Source: Gymnopus androsaceus JB14 | Taxonomy: Eukaryota; Basidiomycota; Agaricomycetes; Agaricales; Omphalotaceae | Assembly (NCBI GenBank): GCA_009733575.1 | Contig: ML769564.1 | Span: 1 to 64,000 of the forward strand | Length of the DNA stretch: 64,000 nucleotides | Direction: 5' to 3' | In this document: piece after piece, positions 55,335 through 64,000 of the stretch | How the letters are laid out: each line of letters begins with the position of its first letter | How positions within the stretch are numbered: the stretch's first letter is position 1 | The notes under the pieces: model-generated | Databases searched by the model: none | The model's input: only the letters and a program-made list of their open reading frames with translations | What the model was told of the DNA's origin: nothing | Position numbers and translations under genes: made by a program

Positions 55335-56972
55335 ATGTCTCCTGGTGAACCTATCCAGGGGCCCATTGACTTCAATCTTAACATGGCTCTCAATAAGCGT
55401 GCCTCTGATAGCTCCCCAAGCCCAGGCGTGCCTTCCTATTCTTCCAATTCTCCAGCCGCTGCAGACCCAGACTACAATTCTGACAATGGCTTCGACTTAG
55501 AAAGTGAAGCTTCTGACTCCGAAAGCATCCCTTTTGACCTCGTCAACCCGGATGGTTTTGAGCCCAATCCTACCTCACCCTCTTCATCTTTCTCAATTCT
55601 TGCATTCCTCAGATGCCTATTTTCATGGCCTCCTTCCGAGTCTGAATCTGAAAACAGACCCTCTGGTATTGAAGACGAACCTCTCGCAGTACTGGCAGCC
55701 AGGAGGAAGCGGAAGAAGGAGAGGAAGAGAGACAAATGGAATGTGAAGTGTAAATTGACACAGGATGAGTTGGGTACCATGCTGAAAGAGATATCACGTA
55801 AAAAAGCTGCTTGTTCCCATACCATAAACACTGATGAGAGCTTTTCTCCAAGGCACTTCCTGTCAATTCTGGGGGCTGGTCTGGCTTGCAACAGAAGCTG
55901 GAAAAAATAAATCCAGCTGTACAGGAACTTCTTGATAACATGATATGCAAATTGTTGACTGGGAGGTATGCATCCTGCTTCAATTCCTTTTATTTTATTC
56001 AACAATTCTCTACAGACAGAGTTATGCCGTTGTAGACAACAAAGGTAGGATTATCACTGCTCTAGCAGGCACTCCGGACAATCCCAACTGGATCCTGCTC
56101 ATGCAGGAGCTTGCAGAGAATGTAAGAAATGCCAGAGACTGCATGTCTTTCAGCATGAAGCAGAAGGAGAACAAGCGAGTTCCCTGCCCTTCTGTCTCTG
56201 TCAGTAATTCTTTCGGAGGCAGCAGCAAGGTAAGTTAAACAACCCTTTTCCATTCCTGTCTCACTTCTCAGCAACAGAGACCTGGGACTATGGCTTTCTA
56301 TGGCAAGACTAATAAGCTTATTCTGATGAGCCTTATTGCTTCTGTGGGCTTTCAAAGACTTGTGGGATTCGCCTAATTTAAGTTCTGTTTTTGTATTTGT
56401 TGGATTCTCACTGATGCGCCTCTTCTAAGTATGTTTGAGGTGTTTGCTTCAAACACATTTGGTCTCTATCAAAGCAATCTTGAAATGCTATTTGCATCTA
56501 ATGCTTGTCTGATTCACTGGTTCGGTAAGAGTGTTTTTGCAAGTGTTTCATTCAACATGGGGCCATACACAGTCAGCTGGCCACATACCAATGACCACAA
56601 CCTGGTGTTTGACTGGCGCGCTATAACAGCTTTGGGCAACTTTGATCCAGATCGTGCGGTGGACATCTTGTTCTCTGGGACCTTGGTCTCATTATACACT
56701 TTCCTCCTGGGTCAACTATCCTTATCCCTTCCGCGCTGCTCACTCATTCTAACATCCCAATCTCGTCAAATGAGATCCGGTATTCTATCATCCAGTATTC
56801 TTCTGCAGGTTTATTTCGATGGGTGTATAACAGCTTCAAATCAGACAAGGAATTTATGGAGTGTGCTACCAAAGAGGAGAAGGAGAAGCGCGAGGTGGAT
56901 AGGAATTCTAGATGGGGTAACGGTCTAGGGATGTTTTCATTATGGGATGATATTTTACTCGATACTCTCTGA
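55335..56972 (+). pseudogene. TET/JBP-family 2OG-Fe(II) dioxygenase-like gene, decayed
   Basis: From ATG 55335 comes an acidic Ser-rich N-terminus. A region follows with QSYAVVDNKGRIITALAGTPDNPNW (after an intron ending 56019) and then the catalytic half from 56430: FNMGPYTVSWPHTNDHNLVFDWRAITALGNFD. Next comes PPGSTILIPSALLTHSN and GLFRWVYNSF. This is the order of the fungal TET/JBP fold, enzymes that oxidise 5-methylcytosine. A 1 nt loss near 56700 shifts the frame before PPGSTIL. The metal-binding HxD appears as HTN, and the usual GG after FDPDR is changed. It is probably inactive. The end is at TGA 56970. Confidence 0.7.
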
Positions 56973-57110
56973 TATCTAGCAACTAAATTTTTACATATAA
57001 TTCATTTGCTTTACTGTTTTTAATATCTTGCCTACCACAAATACAAAGATTTTTGAAGAATTACCCAAGTTTGAAGATTAAGCGCCCTTCATCTTTTCTC
57101 TTTCAGTGCC

Positions 57111-60100
57111 AATGACACAGTACAAACCTCGATGTTCTTCAGCATCTGGGTTCTTATAATTCTTATGGTCTTCTCTTGCTCTACCTGCAATAAATTGTTC
57201 TCCAATGAAACCAAACACCTCCAGCACTTAGGCCACTGTGGCAACAAGTGTGGACTGAAACCAAAGTTGATTCCGAAGGAAAAAATGTGTTCCAAGGGGA
57301 AAATAGCAAGAACATTAGGGGAGGATGTTGCCCATGAAGACTCCTTTGAGGTATGTACCTACTAAAGTATTGTTGAACCTTCATACAAACTATTGTTAGA
57401 TTCCTGAAGGTTTTGTCACAGCATATGCGGATGCATCCAACTCCAATGCAACCAATGTTTGTGTTCAACAGGAACATCAGTTGCACATTCCTGCTCCTGT
57501 TCCTGTACCCACTCCTGCCCAAGTGCCCTTAAAGCCTACCAGGTCTGGCAGAGTCCATTTTCTTCCTGCTCAGCTACAGGAAATTCTGCCAGCGCTTTCA
57601 AGGGCTTTACTGAATACTTTCCAGCCAGAGAATTCTCCAGAACACTCTCCATCTCCCGAACCTGCACCTGTTCTTCCTTCATCTCCCATTCCAACACCTC
57701 AGGTGACGCCGAGCCAGAAATTCCCACTGCCTATATAAATTCTGAACCCAATGAGTTTGGAGTTTACCGTTCGTACATTGGTTGTCCAGACACAATCCCT
57801 GATGAGGAAGTTCCTCTAGAGGATTTATGTGAAGGAGAAGGCTTTCCTGTACCTGCACCTTCCAACCCTCTCTCCATGTTTGGAACTGTGGCAACTACCC
57901 TTCACAACAACGTTATTGCTCCCTTTTACAATATGACTGTATATCGTCTCTTGAAATGGTTTTATAACAAAAAACAGGCAAAATCCATAGCAGACCTCGA
58001 TACTTTGGTGAACAAAGTCTTGCTCCCTGAAGACTTTAGTCAGGATCATCTGGAGGGCTTCAGTACGCAGAAGGTTCTCAAGGACATGGACAATTATGGA
58101 GGGGTTAGGTATGATCTTCAGGCGGATGATGGTTGGATTGAGACTTCAATCAAAATCCCAGTGCCCTGTACAGGTGTCAAGCAGTTTGAGGCTGATGCTC
58201 CTGCTTATGAGCTCAAGGGTGTCTTTTATTGCAAGCCCCTAGAAATCATCAAGTCAGTATTCCAGTCGGAACAGGCCAAAAAATTTCATTACACTCCGTT
58301 CAAGCTGTACCAACAACAGTCTTTCCTGGACAGTCCAGATATTCATCTCCATTCAGAACTGTACAATGCGGATGCTTTTATTGAAGAGCATGCAAAAATT
58401 CAGCGCCAACAGGAGAAATGTTGACTGGATGATCCCAAAGATCCTTCTCTTCATATCCCTTGCGCTATTGCAGGCATGATGCTCTGGTCAGATACTACCA
58501 AGATTGGAACCTGGGGGGATCAGTCAATGTGGCCAATTTATCTCTACTTCGGAAACCAGTCCAAGTATGATAGAGCCAAGCCGTCTGCCTTTGCTTCTCA
58601 TCACATGGCTTATATTCCTAAAGTGTGTAACCTTCCTCTCATGTTATAATATTTTTTCTGAAAATATCAGTTGCTTCCCAATGACTTTCATGACTTCTAC
58701 AAAGAACACTACAATACTGCACCCACCGAAGCTGTCCTTACCCATGTCCAGCGAGAAATTCTCCAATCTATTTATGGCCTCATTTTTGACAATGAATTTA
58801 TGGAGGCATATGACCATGGACTTGTTCTCAAGTGTGTGAACATTGTACAGCAGTGTCTTTTTCCTTGTCTTTTCACCTACTCTGCGGATTATATTGAAAA
58901 GTAATTTTGTTGCTTTTTTTTGCTACTAGAAATTGACTATTTATAGGATTCTCATTGCAACAACTTGTATGCTTGGCAGTCATCCTTGTGTTCACTGCTT
59001 GGTGGATAAAGACCAGATAGATCAACTGGGTACCAAGAGTGACACAAAACAACATGAGACCAAGGCCCGCATTGATTCAGAAGAATGTCAAAGTACTATT
59101 GAAAAGATGCAGAAATGGATTTTTGATGATGGTCTCAGCGTTGCTAGCTCATACGTTGAAGCATTTCTCAAACCTTTTTCTTGGGTTCCTACTCAAGTAT
59201 GTGATTCATAATATTTTCAAACCTGTTCCTAAACTTCTTCTAGAACATATTTTCCAATCAATTCTTCAAGTTTGGCATGAACTTTTACAATTTGCTAGTT
59301 CCAGATGTCCTGCATGAACTGGAGCTAGGCGTTTGGAAAGCTATTCTCCTGCATTTTATCTGTATGGTACATTGTCTTGGTAGCAAGAATGTCCAAGAAA
59401 TGAATAGAAGGTATGACCACATCTCTGTAATTATGTTTAGCTCACTTTGTGTCAGGTTTTGAAACATACCAACATTTGGAAGGAGCACAATTCGGAAAAT
59501 TTGCAAAAATGTTTCGGACATGAAAAACGTGGCTGCTAGGGATTATGAGGACTATCTACAGGTGAATATCAGTTATTTATTGGAGATTCTCACTGATTTT
59601 TTTAGGTTTCCCTTTCCATATTTGACAGAGTTTTTCCCAATCACAATGAACAAATCCTGGATCTCCTCTTCGACATGAACTGCGTACACTGCTTTTCCAA
59701 ACTTCGCCTACAATCTGATCTCTCCTTGAACCGCTTGGATGACAGTACAACAGAACTGGGAAAATCTCTTTGAATATTTCAGAAAAAGGTTGCTGTTCAT
59801 TACCAGACCTCTGAGCTCCCAAAGGAAGTCAATGCTTGCCAGCGATGCAAAACTGCCCAAAAGAACAAGTCCGAGGGGAAGGGGAAACGAAAAGCACCAG
59901 ATGATGAGGGTGTTCATATTGAACCTAGGTGGAAACTTTTCAATCTTTTGACATGGAAGATTCATGGTATGGGATATGACACAAAATTCATACATCTCTT
60001 TGGAACTACTGATGGCTATACAACACAAACGGCAAGTCTTTCTTTCTTGTTGTTATTATAATTTATTTATATCAATGAGGGTGAATTGGAACATAAATGT

Positions 60101-61379
60101 GTCAAGCGTTTTGCAGCACGCACCAATAGAGTCTTTACCTATACTCGCCAGGTCACTGCTCATGAACAACGAGTCCGAATCATCAAAGCTATTCAGCATT
60201 GTCTGGAGACGGAAAAAGCTGATACAACTGGCAATCCAAGAGTTCCCTTTGAGCACTCTGATCCCATACCACCAACTGAACCCAATCAGCACTACAAAAT
60301 CTCTACCAACAGATCTCAGTAGGACCAGATTCCTCAGTTTATGAATGAGAACAAGAAGGACCCTGCAGTCAAGGTATATATAGTATTTTTCCTTTTTTTT
60401 TTACAAGACTAATACTTTACTGTTAGTCTTTCTATCGAAACCTGAAGGAGCATCTTTACTGTCGACTCATGGATATCTCTGAATCTGACAAACTTACAGA
60501 GGAGGAAATAGGCTCTGTTAGTATCTCCCTGGACCGGATGTACAAGCACAAGGTACTTCGAGTCAACTACACCACATATGATATGCACCATGCTCAAGAT
60601 TCCATCAATCCACGCACCCATCCTCATGTCATGGTCCTATCTGATGATGATGACCATCCCTATCATTATGCTTGCATTCTTGTCATTTATCATGCCATGG
60701 TCTCTCTAGGTAATCAACCACCCTGTCAAATGGACTTTCTCTGGGTTTGCTGGTTTGGATTTGATTCTGAGCGTTGTTGGGGGTGGAAAGCTAAACGCCT
60801 ACCTAGAGTTGGATTCCTTGATTCCCAATATGCCTTTGGATTCCTTGATCCAGCCTCAGTCATTTGAGCTGTCCATCTTTTACCAGTTAGCCATCTTGGA
60901 AAAACTTCAGATTTTTTGGGACACTCAATTGCAAGATGGAGGAATGAGAAGGATAAAGATTGGTGTAGGTATGATGTGGGCATGTAAGTTTTCATGCAAA
61001 AGTTCTGTCTTTATTATTAAAATTTCTTAGGTTCTCTGACAGAGATATGGCAGTCCGTTTTTGTCCAGAGCTTGGCCTAGGGCATTACAAGGTACCAGTA
61101 CACTTACATGAGGAAGGTTGGTCTGTAGTCCAGGAAGATGGTGATCCAGATCTGGATGCAGATCCAACTTGCAATACTGTCAATCAGGATGATGAGTCTC
61201 AGTGGGTTGATGATGAGGATGTTGATGAGGTTCTGGATTATGGTTATGGGGGAGATGAGTTGGAGGAAGAAGAAGAGGAGGAGCAGGAAGAAGAAGAAGA
61301 TATTGGACCAGAGGATGGTGAGGAGCCTTTCAATCATGATATGAATGTATTAGATCAAGAGGGATATGGTCTTTTATAA
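57111..61379 (+). pseudogene. Plavaka-type transposase (KDZ-related), interrupted by stops
   Basis: The N-terminal zinc-finger-like CSTCNKLFSNETKHLQHLGHC is near 57180-57240, followed by a Pro-rich linker. The main body runs from 57700 to 58420 (GVRYDLQADDGW, then the pre-catalytic FGNQSKYDRAKPSAFASHHMAY at 58540). Later exons carry GSHPCVHCLV, FGMNFYNLLVPDVLHELELGVWKA (59270-59340), IPTFGRSTIRKICKNVSDMK, the WVCWFGFD...GWKAKRLPRVGF block (60740-60810), FLDPASVI and an acidic tail ending at TAA 61377. All are conserved Plavaka blocks, from memory. Stops occur at 58422 (TGA), 60320 (TAG) and 60865 (TGA, an expected Arg). About eight short introns separate the exons. Confidence 0.82.
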
Positions 61380-61489
61380 CTTATATATATTTCTTGGAAC
61401 CTGATAGTCATTTCTGTACATGTAGTGTCTAATTTCTTTGACCCAGAATGAACTTGTATTATCAGTTATAACATTATGGAAGGCCTTAG

Positions 61490-61665
61490 CAGGTAGATCC
61501 TATATGTAGTGTCCAGCCCATGACCTTCCATGATGTAAGGTCCTGGCCCATGATGTTCCATTATGGAAAAAAACTTCCAACATGGAAGATCATGGACTGG
61601 AATCTTTTATTATGGAAAGTCATGGGCTGGGACTATCCTTTATGGAAGATCATGGAATTGCACTC
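61490..61665. repeat. Right subterminal repeats of the KDZ element
   Basis: Several direct and inverted copies of CATGGAAGATCATGG and TCCAGCCCATGA lie within 250 bp of the right end, as expected for transposase-binding subterminal repeats. Confidence 0.7.
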
Positions 61666-61896
61666 TATGACTTTTGTCTTTTGCTGATGTACAGGTTTTG
61701 CTGATGTACCAGCCACCAACCCTAAAGCACCTTGCACTTTGAAATCTCATATAGCAGATAAAGATGAAATCCACAATAGGTAGTGGAATCCAGCCAAACA
61801 ACAGTGGTTTGTTTGTGTTAAACACTGTGGCCCAAATTGGTACATTTTTGGCAAGACCTTGAGAACACAATTCTTGATAAGTTTGCTTCTAGAGAT

Positions 61897-62649
61897 TAAA
61901 GATGGACACAATTTTGGATATGGGTTGACCTGGATCTGCCAGACAGGTAGCTGTGGCCTAAAAAGGCTGACCTGTGACCTGCCCTGGATCCATGGGAAAC
62001 AGGTACCTGCAGGTATACCTGTGAGTACCTGCATTCCCAATACATACAATTATGTTGTATAATGCAAATAAATATTATTGTGTGGTCTACTATATAGTGA
62101 AAAATTATCCAAGTGCATCAAGGACCATTTAACTTGGTTCTAATGGTCCTTGAAAGTCAATTTAAAGCTTGTAGGTAAGACTGTAGGTAAGTATCAAGTT
62201 TCAACTAAGTACAAGTTACTTACTATTGTTAGTTATTTCAACAGTGGGTATTAATAAGTAAGTAGGAATATTTACTTGTAAGTAACACCCAATACTTGGT
62301 AGCTCAGTATAGTGAGTAGTAAGTTCACGTGTTTAGTACCTACTAGTATTTTTTGACTAGATATTAATGCCAATTAGTCCAAAAATAGTACTAACAATTA
62401 AGCCCTAGTGCTAATATAGTTCAGTTAGTACAGTACTCAATACATAGGAGTACTTCAGTATCAACAATGTTGCAGGTGCCAGATCCATAGGGACCTGCAG
62501 GTCATTGAAAATTTACCAAAGGCTGACCTGTGACCTGTGTCGGATCCATGGAAAACAGGTACTGGGATCTGCAGGTCAAATACCTGTGGGTATTCCCACA
62601 GGTATACCTGCAGGTACCTGTTCTGGATCTAGACTCATGTCCATCATTA
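61897..62649. mobile_element. Family B element copy B2 (753 bp)
   Basis: The ends are TAAAGATGGACACAATTTTGG and, from the right, TAATGATGGACATGAGTC. Flanking octamers CTAGAGAT and CTAGAGCT match at 7 of 8. Subterminal zones carry ACCTGCAGGTACCTG-type palindromes, the same layout as B1 but a different motif. The AT-rich core has TACTTA/GTAAGT repeats. No gene. Confidence 0.82.
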
Positions 62650-63185
62650 CTAGAGCTGGTATAAGAGAGCTATAGTGAGCCTGAGCTGATAGCTGTAACA
62701 AGTCTAATAAGTGTGGAAGTACTGGGACCAACAGAGCCACAGTATCAAGTTGGATATCAGCTCTAAGTAGTCTGTAGGAGACTGTAGTCCAGTAGTGGAG
62801 AGTTTTACTGGCACATCAACATCAGCATCCATTTAAAAGAGGCACATTGCCTACAAGGATACACTCTGAAGACAAGTAACTCAGGGATTTATGAAAAGTA
62901 TAGGGACTTTGTGAAATGGGACAGAACCAATTCAAGTGGGCTGTTGTTGAGATTGTTATGATGACCAAGGTTCCCTCATGGCTTGATACTGGGGAAGCAC
63001 TAACAACTTTGTTTGGTGCTGAGAAAATAGCTAACAGTGTATGCCAAAGAAATATGAAATGAGAGGGATATAACTGACAAATCCAAGAAAGCATATGTAG
63101 GCCTTTATGGTGACATGTACTAGGTCTCAGAAGGCATGTGTGTCTGCCAAAAAGCAGAGAATGACACATAATATAAGGGAGTTAC
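62650..63185. other. Unassigned DNA between B2 and the hAT-like element
   Basis: 62661-62691 matches 24960-24990 (the gypsy-3 LTR region) at about 28 of 30 bases. The remainder has no supported gene, only short minus-strand frames. Confidence 0.4.
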
Positions 63186-63771
63186 TAGTGATGTGCCGGC
63201 CCAGCTTTGGCCCAGTGGGCCGGGGCTTGGGCTTTCCAAAACTGAAGCCGGGCCCTACCCCCAGGGCCCTGGCTTGGCCCGGCCTAGCTTTGGCTTAAGC
63301 CAGGGCTTTTGATGTGGCTGTGTACACATGCAGAACTCATCACTGAGCAGTCCTTTGGAAGCATTATGAGTACTATACACTAAATATAGCTTACTGGAAG
63401 TAAACAGAGTCCTTGCTATAAGCTGAAGAGTGCAACAAACCCAATGATCATGTCTCTGGTGTGTGAGAAAATACCAGGGTTAGCATCCCAAAATGGATAT
63501 TTACTCTGAGATGACATCTAAAGCAGTCAAATAGAACAACATTGCTGCTTCAAAGACTGGAAGTAGCATTTTTGAGGTCAAAAATTCCGGGAAACACCAT
63601 CCTCATACTACTCTCAAAAGCCCCAGCCTGAGGCCCCGGCTCACGGCTTCACAAAACTCAGGCTGGGCCAAAAGCCACCTCAGGCCAAAGGTCACGGCCC
63701 GGCTTTTCATGGCTTGGCTTGGCTTGGCTTAGCCTGGCCTGGGGCTTTCAGGCCGAGCCGGCACATCACTA
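63186..63771. mobile_element. Element H: hAT-like nonautonomous element (586 bp)
   Basis: The inverted ends are TAGTGATGTGCCGGC on both sides. The perfect 8 bp duplication GGAGTTAC occurs at 63178-63185 and 63772-63779. TAG-starting TIRs plus an 8 bp duplication are the hAT hallmark. Both subterminal zones are packed with GGCCCGGC and GGCTTGG motifs. The core is AT-rich without a transposase. The remaining 63780-64000 shows nothing I can assign. Confidence 0.92.
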
Positions 63772-64000
63772 GGAGTTACATGCAAGTAGAAGAATATTGA
63801 ACACCAGTTGGTGTTCTCCCACATAAATATACTTCCTATATATATATAGGGATATGGTTGGGAAGCTATGATGAAGGAGAATACAAATAATGAGGAAGAA
63901 AGGAGAAGCATGAAGATCTACAACAAGAAACAGAATTATGATGGGGATTAGTAAGCATGGTGCCAGGCATGCATCAGCTACATAGCAGTACATGTTGCCC

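Larger units (their letters stand above)
53779..61706 (+). mobile_element. Plavaka/KDZ-type DNA transposon carrying a TET/JBP gene
   Basis: The left end CATCAGCAAAACCTG and the complement of the right end CATCAGCAAAACCTG are inverted repeats. Between them lie a TET/JBP dioxygenase-like gene and a Plavaka-type transposase, the combination described for basidiomycete KDZ transposons (Iyer et al. 2014). Flanking octamers TACCACTA and TACCAGCC match at only 5 of 8. Left subterminal repeats are GGGAGCTC/CCAGCA-type; right ones are CATGGAAGATCATGG-type (61490-61665). The coding genes carry stops, so this copy is probably immobile. Confidence 0.8.

Noticed and set aside
61104..61337. Ile/Leu-rich minus-strand frame resembling a membrane protein
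   Set aside because: It is the complement of the acidic tail of the Plavaka transposase.
1..64000. CRISPR arrays, bacterial operons, rRNA genes
   Set aside because: None seen; the window is eukaryotic with spliceosomal introns.

Overview
The window looks like nuclear DNA of a basidiomycete fungus, most likely an Agaricomycete. The clues are 50-60 nt GT-AG introns, Ty3/gypsy chromoviruses, a Plavaka/KDZ-type DNA transposon that carries a TET/JBP dioxygenase gene, and a NACHT STAND protein with the short N-terminus and WL..PD.....GTG.W motif common in mushroom NLRs. About four fifths of the window is mobile DNA. Only three host-type genes are supported: a 5'-partial gene at 2-1864, a NACHT-ankyrin-kinase gene (37177-40618, minus) and a divergently transcribed MLKL-like pseudokinase gene (42042-44181, plus).

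Layout. 1-1864: seven-exon host gene. 1865-3510: intergenic, with a palindrome and a small TIR element (B3). 3511-17086: a complete 13.6 kb Ty3/gypsy element (gypsy-1; 610 bp LTRs, target duplication TATAC) holding five separately inserted TIR elements (C, A1, A2, A3, D) plus B1 nested in A1; the duplications are 8 bp, exact for A1, A2, B1 and D. It also has an antisense zinc-cluster/coiled-coil gene. 17116-17852: a TA-flanked MITE. 18772-36623: a Ty1/copia element (copia-1) with a nonautonomous KDZ-like element (F) in its 5' LTR. Its RT/RNase H region is split by a minus-strand gypsy-2 (24538-35667, TSD GGTAC), whose left LTR holds a truncated plus-strand gypsy-3. 36791-37163: solo copia LTR. 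37177-44181: the NLR-kinase/MLKL-like pair. 44514-52023: a young gypsy-4 (TSD GTGGT) with an intact 1254-codon pol. 52050-53640: minisatellite, dispersed repeat and a copia LTR with its primer site. 53779-61706: the KDZ/Plavaka transposon with TET/JBP and transposase genes, both decayed. 61897-62649 and 63186-63771: two more TIR elements.

How the parts relate. The NLR-kinase and MLKL-like genes share a 1.4 kb intergenic region and encode a plausible sensor and executioner of regulated cell death; this is the main biological candidate. Two patterns stand out among the repeats. Family A elements carry a 35-38 bp central hairpin whose two arms change together between copies. Element F has the same terminal repeat as the full KDZ transposon. 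In gypsy-1, every in-frame TGA sits where an arginine CGA is expected, and the LTRs differ largely by CpG transitions, as expected from deamination of methylated CpG. A TET/JBP 5-methylcytosine oxidase homologue lies in the same window.
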